A program made the translations under genes and the position numbers. Below the pieces are notes generated by a model. It saw only the letters and a program-made list of their open reading frames with translations, had not been told where the DNA came from and did no database searches. Positions 59,104 through 64,000 of a DNA stretch of 64,000 nucleotides are shown piece after piece (the first letter of the stretch is position 1; each line of letters begins with the position of its first letter). This stretch comes from Cryphonectria parasitica EP155 (Eukaryota > Ascomycota > Sordariomycetes > Diaporthales > Cryphonectriaceae), in NCBI RefSeq assembly GCF_011745365.1, contig NW_024468910.1, positions 1,516,068-1,580,067 of the forward strand, in the 5' to 3' direction.

Positions 59104-62100
59104 AGCTTGAACTGCGGATGGTTAAGCTAGTCTTAAAAGATACTCAGTAATATTCCAAGTATTGATAATCTAACTATTAATAAGCTTTTTAAGTTGGGAA
59201 AGCATCGAGATTCCGGATTTATGCTGCAATAAATTAGCTAATCCAGTAGTATCTGCTTTATACAGATTCGAGCTAGTTTGATTATTGAGATTAACAATTT
59301 TTCAAGCTCCAGAGCTAACTTCTTGAAAACTGTAAATCAGATGAGCTCTTTATTCTGATAATATAACTATCATCTTCTAGCTTGAAACTTTTAACAGGTA
59401 ATCTAGGAACTGATTCAGAAGCTTGTTATTAATAGCCTGAACTATTAGCTCTCTATTTAGATTATTGAATTGCTTGTTAGATTTCTTCAGTTTAATATTC
59501 TCGAAATATATAGAGATCTCAATAGTTCTTATACTTGCATCTCTTCCAATCTCACTATCATCATATTCAGCCTTCCTAATACAGCGCTTCTTTACTTCAT
59601 TCGCATTTACCTGAGCTTGAACAGGCTTAATACTTACAGCATTAATACTGGAAAGCTTTAGTAAATATAGTTCAGCTTAAGCTAAAGTAAGATATAACTT
59701 CTTCACTTAAATCTTATTAGCATTGCTAAGAATCTCAATATTATTAATTCTATACTAATTATTGCATCTGAGAATAGGATTAATCTCTTTCTACAATATC
59801 TTATTCTTAGCTATCTTAGAATCTCTATGCTATTTCTCGTTCTCTTGAATCAGGCTGATATATCAAGAGATCCAAGAATTCTTAATACTCTTCAGCTGCT
59901 AATTCTTATAGAAATCGAGAATCAGATGAATCATACTGCCTTTGGGATTATCTCGAGCGTACATGATCTAGCTATATAATACTGGTTTTGATCTAGAATT
60001 CAGAAATTCCGAGTGATTGCTAAGATGCTACTCTAGCTTCGCTAATGCTAGAGTATAGCAAATGCTATAGTTTATAATAGTACGGAGTTTTATGCACTTA
60101 TGAGCTCTATGGAACTTCGATCTATAGCTATAGCATCTGTACAGAGTTTCATCCTTCTTTAGGATTTCATTGATCTTCGCTTGCTATGCTTCAGAGTACT
60201 GCTTATCCTTATTCTCCGAACTTGTATAGATAATACTTATCTGCAAGGAATTTGCATTCCTCTGAGAAGAGTTTCTTGCAGAAATAGTTTGAAAATGCTT
60301 GATTAGTTGTAAGATCTTCTGTAGAGCTTTGGTTTAATTATATAAGATATCCTATATCTGTTTAAGAGTATTAGTTTGCAGCTTTAAGGATTTTGCTATT
60401 GCAATTTAGTTAATATAGAGTTGCTTTATTATTAAAGCTAACTAGTTATATTCTTAGTTACTCTTCTAAGCAGATTTAGCTTTCAAGATCTGCTTAGTTA
60501 GTTCAAGCTAAGCTTGCTAATTATAAGTTAATTATTAAGATAATTAATAGTATAATAGCTCTACTGCTTGTTCTAACAGATTCATTAGTTAACTGGGAGT
60601 ACTATGCATCAGATATAGAACAGAAACAAGCTGTATCTGATTAAGAACTAGTTAAGATAGAAGCATAGAAGAACTTTGGAATTAAGCCTATTGATGAAGT
60701 TGAAGGTTGGTAGCATTGAAAGCAAGTTAGTCTTGAGTCTCCTTCTGAAGCGCTTCATGATGAACCTTCAATAGCTTTTTCATAAGGTAAGGCTACTTCT
60801 TATTGCTAATGCTTTTAGCAGTAATATTATAGTTAGCTTAGAAGCGCTTGATTCAGATTGAAGGAAGCTTCATCTATGCTTCTGCTACAGATTAACTATT
60901 TCTGATCTTAAGACGAGTAAGAGCGTTATTATAGTTCATAATAAATAACTAAAAGCTAGCAGTATTAATAATGAAATAGTTATTAATGATATTCAAGCGC
61001 TTCTGCTCGAAGGTATATATCTGGAAATGATTTCAAGAGCAATAAGCAACTAATAATTGCTCTTTCTATTTATTCTAAGTTTTAGCGCTTATAGTGAATC
61101 TCTTTATTTCTTTAGCAATAATTATATCTGCATAGAAGCCTTTCATAAAGTTGAGTACTTGAATATTATTAATCCCTTTAATCTGATGCCACTAGTTGAA
61201 TCGCTTTAGCTATAAGGAGATTTCCATATAAGCAAACAATATTAACCTACTACTAGCAAGCTCACTGTAGAAGGGAAATCTGAAATTCTGATTATAGTGA
61301 TTATTAGCTAAGTAGTTAGCTGAACTGGATATCTGATTGGAAAAGCTCTCAGATGTAAAAGCTATCTTCCCTCTTGATTATCGCTTCCTCTGATGTTTCT
61401 TTGCCTTTCTGGTTCAAGATTCTTGAGTTGAGAACGCTATAGCTAGAATGCCTTCCATATCCTACAGAAAACAATACTATAAAGATTAAGAGGATTCAGA
61501 TACTTAAGAAAGATTCAGTCTGTAAGTAGAGCATACATAAGATCTGTCTTATAATGAATAACAAGAGATTAAGTTAGCTATTCTATACTATACTAAGATT
61601 TTCTTTATTAATAATTCTGCTAATTAATAGAAATATTTCTAATTAGATATAAGGCATTGATTAAAGTTTAATATTAGATAATATTATTATAATTCTTAAT
61701 CTTTATTTCTTGTATATACTAATAGTTCTTTATTTTTATCTTTCTATATTTTTCGCTTTTGGGATAATGCAATTAGCAAGCTTTTGATTCAAAGAATTAA
61801 TATAGCTAGATGTATTCAAATAGAGCATGCTAATTAAACTATTGCAAGAAGCATAGATCTTGTTAATCATACTACTTTTCTCTGCAGAGTATCATCTATT
61901 AAAAGCATCTCATTCTATAATTTAATCATAAACTCACATTCAATATAGTTAAACTTTTCGCTGCAGCCTGTATAGATCTAAGCTGTATCAGCTTCTATAT
62001 AGAATCATTAATTGATATAGGAAAAAGGAATTCATTTCTTTGTAATATTAGCTTGCAAGCTCAATGCATCATTTATCAGCTTACAATCAGAACTTATACC

Positions 62101-62341
62101 ACTCCTTCTCTGTTTATCCATCTTCTCTTTACAAGAGATCTCAGGTATGATTCAGAGTTCAGATATGATGTATAGCCTATTGTATAAGTATGATAGATAA
62201 AGGAAATAAAAGAGCTCAGCAGGGAAAAAGAGTGTATCCATTCATAGGATAAACTTGCTGCTCTTACTGATCCTTACGAACTGTGATGCAAACAGCTCTG
62301 AGCTACTAGCCTGAACAGCTAAGTTCATACTTACCGCATCA
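59104..62341 (-). pseudogene. Element E1 gag and leader
   Basis: Collinear with E2 40542-42917 and 62666 onward. A zinc knuckle CX2CX4HX4C lies near 60094-60136 with one Cys changed to Tyr. The first kilobase after the LTR (62341 to about 61400) has no clear coding frame and is probably leader. Frames carry many stops. Confidence 0.55.
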
Positions 62342-62342
62342 T

Positions 62343-62665
62343 TGAACTAGAACTAGGGCGCTGTTGTTCTCGAAAGAAAAAGGGACAAACAGCTGCCGAA
62401 GCAATGGGCAAGGGCTCGTGCAACCCAAGCGTGCCTGTACAGATGAGGACAGCAAACTAAGGCCACACGGGCGCAAGAACAGGGTGAAAAACCTGTCTTA
62501 GACCTGTTCAAAGGGTTTAAAATTTGAAAAGAAGAGAAAGGATGCTTTTTTTTTGTTGCTTATAGCTAAAGAATTTGAAAAGTGGGTGGTATCCTTTATA
62601 TGTATGAGGACCCTTGACCCACTGTACTCCACGTCCCACGGACTACCACCCTGGCCACCACAACA
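62343..62665 (-). repeat. 5' LTR of element E1 (family 2)
   Basis: 323 bp with TSD ttat at 62666-62669. The PBS follows in element sense from 62341 down. Confidence 0.9.
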
Positions 62666-64000
62666 TTATATAGCTAGATTATATCTGCTCAAAATAATTC
62701 CAAAAGCAGTATAATTCATCTAATTCTCAGTTTCTATAAGAATTAGCAGCTGAAGAGTATTGAGAATTCTTAGATCTTTCAATATATTAATCTGATTTAA
62801 GAGAATAAGAAATAGTATAAAAACTCTAAGATAGCTAAGAATAAAATACTATAAGAAGAAACTAATTCTGTTTTTAGATACAATAATTAGTATAGAACTA
62901 ATAATATTGAAATTCTTAGCAATGCTAGTAAGATTTAAGTAAAGAAGTTATATCTTACTTCAGCTCAAGCTGAACTATATCTATCAAAGCTTTTCAGTAT
63001 TAATGCTATAAATATTAAGCTTGTTTAAGCTCAGATAAATGCTAGTAAAGCAAAGAAGCGCTGTATTAGAAAGGCTGGATATGATAATAGTAAGGTTAAA
63101 GAAGATGCAAGTATAAGAATTATTGAGATTTCTATATATTTCAGGAATATTAGATCAGAGAAATTCAATAAGCAATTCAATAGTTTGAACAGAGAGCTAA
63201 CAGTTCAAGCTATTAGTAATAAGCTTCTGAATCAGTTTCTAAACTACTTATTAAAAGTTTTAAGCTAGAAGATGATAATTATATTATCAGAATGGAAAGC
63301 TTGTCTGATTTACAATCTTCAAGAAGTTAGCTCTAAAGCTCGAAAAGTTGTTAATCTCGATAATCAAACCAGCTCGAATTTGTACAAAGCAGATACTGCT
63401 GAATCAGCTAATTTATTGCAATATAAACTCGGAATCTTGATACTTTTTCAATCTGAAAAGCTTATTAATAGTTAGATTATTAATACTCGGAATATTACTG
63501 AGTATCTTTCAAGACTAGCTCAACTATCTGCAGTTTAAGCTTTATTTCTTATTACTGAATCTGGCTATATTAAGCTTACTATTAATATAATTCGAGTTTT
63601 TAACAAATCCTCATTTCCTTTTATAATAGCTTTCATAACTGCTCTTAGCAGCATTCGAGATAGAAGCATTGCTCTGATAGCATATATTTCTCTGCAGCTG
63701 AGAGATAAAGAGAATGAATCTGTATAAGCAATGCTGAATACAAATACTGAAATAAGCTTAATAGCTCTCTCTCTATATTCGAGCATATGCTTATTTTATA
63801 TATTAACATTAAATATTATCTTATATATATATAATAGATTAGATATAGCGCTTATTGAAATTCTTGAAACTAATATTTTCTATAGTAGCTTCTCTAAATA
63901 GATAATATTCTATATTATTAATAATAGATTAATATTACTAAATCATTCTATATTATTAAAAATGCTATTTATAATATAAATCAAGCTTTCCTTTAATCAT
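62666..64000 (+). pseudogene. Element E2, gag end and protease (continuation)
   Basis: Aligns with E1 from about 59980 down to 58597 in reverse orientation. At 63737 the protease active site reads NTNTE, and in E1 NIDAK; both derive by transitions from DTGAE, the retroviral-type aspartic protease motif. The element continues past the window end. Confidence 0.65.

Larger units (their letters stand above)
42918..62665 (-). mobile_element. Element E1: family-2 gypsy element inserted into E2, itself carrying G
   Basis: LTRs 42918-43240 and 62343-62665, each 323 bp and in the same orientation, flanked by ttat on both sides. Without G the element is about 12.3 kb, long for Ty3/gypsy. Order on the minus strand: 5' LTR, PBS, gag with zinc knuckle, protease, RT, RNase H, integrase region, a further long ORF (about 45415-43774), polypurine tract, 3' LTR. 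All frames carry RIP-type stops. Confidence 0.9.
40223..64000 (+). mobile_element. Element E2: Ty3/gypsy element (family 2), interrupted by E1, runs past window end
   Basis: 5' LTR 40223-40541, primer-binding site, gag up to 42917; after E1 the sequence resumes at 62666 with the rest of gag, then protease near 63737, and continues out of the window. The halves join across the duplication ttat (42914-42917 and 62666-62669). Collinear with E1 throughout, with many RIP-type differences. Confidence 0.88.

Noticed and set aside
42918..62665. A 19.7-kb segment bounded by repeats interrupting E2 suggested a rearrangement or an assembly join.
   Set aside because: The bounding repeats are the two LTRs of E1 and the flanks carry a matching ttat, so a simple insertion explains everything.

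Overview
The window looks like an accessory, repeat-dominated region of a filamentous ascomycete (Pezizomycotina) chromosome. Three things point there: Ty3/gypsy chromoviruses and a Fot1/pogo transposon; pervasive C-to-T/G-to-A decay turning Gln and Trp codons into stops (the signature of repeat-induced point mutation, RIP); and short GT-AG introns in fungus-type genes. It is bipartite: AT-rich ruined retrotransposons (1-18784 and 34762-64000) surround a GC-richer island (18785-34761) holding the only plausible host genes. I cannot name the species.

Left block. Three chromoviruses of one family are nested and can be unpacked exactly from their target-site duplications. Element C (+ strand, 5' end outside the window, 3' LTR 18343-18784) is interrupted in its RT by element A (- strand, 74-15518, TSD gaaaa). 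A is interrupted in gag by element B (- strand, 7154-14549, TSD tttca) and also carries two solo LTRs of a second family (TSDs ttac and gtag).

Island. It contains a small ORF cut by an LTR remnant, a decayed serine/acid-rich gene, a PD-(D/E)XK-like gene with an internal stop (20857-21627), a degenerate gene, a 73-bp minisatellite with a 146-bp dimeric order, a head-to-head pair (467-aa disordered protein and 649-aa two-exon protein kinase) and a 767-aa protein that appears to fuse a nuclease-like module to a kinase-like domain (30098-32401). Nuclease-like and kinase-like modules recur, which suggests an effector or conflict-type accessory set. A Fot1/pogo remnant, truncated by chromovirus F, ends the island.

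Right block. F (+) is cut by truncated chromovirus H (-). Element E2 (+, from 40223 past the end) belongs to the second gypsy family (about 320-bp LTRs, 4-bp TSDs). It is interrupted by a copy of itself, E1 (- strand, 42918-62665, TSD ttat), which is interrupted by chromovirus G (+, 46240-53669, TSD tactg), the best-preserved copy.

Main discovery candidate. All five chromovirus copies with a 3' end (A, B, C, G, H) carry, between chromodomain and 3' LTR and on the strand opposite to pol, an ORF of 205-209 codons. Its stop overlaps the pol stop. It has a six-cysteine array CX2CX7CX9CX2CX7C (close to the fungal Zn2Cys6 cluster), then a coiled coil and an acidic, Trp-containing tail. Length and cysteine spacing survive RIP, with the lost cysteines all becoming Tyr. 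It looks like a transposon-borne, antisense transcription-factor-like gene. The second family also has an extra long sense ORF downstream of pol.
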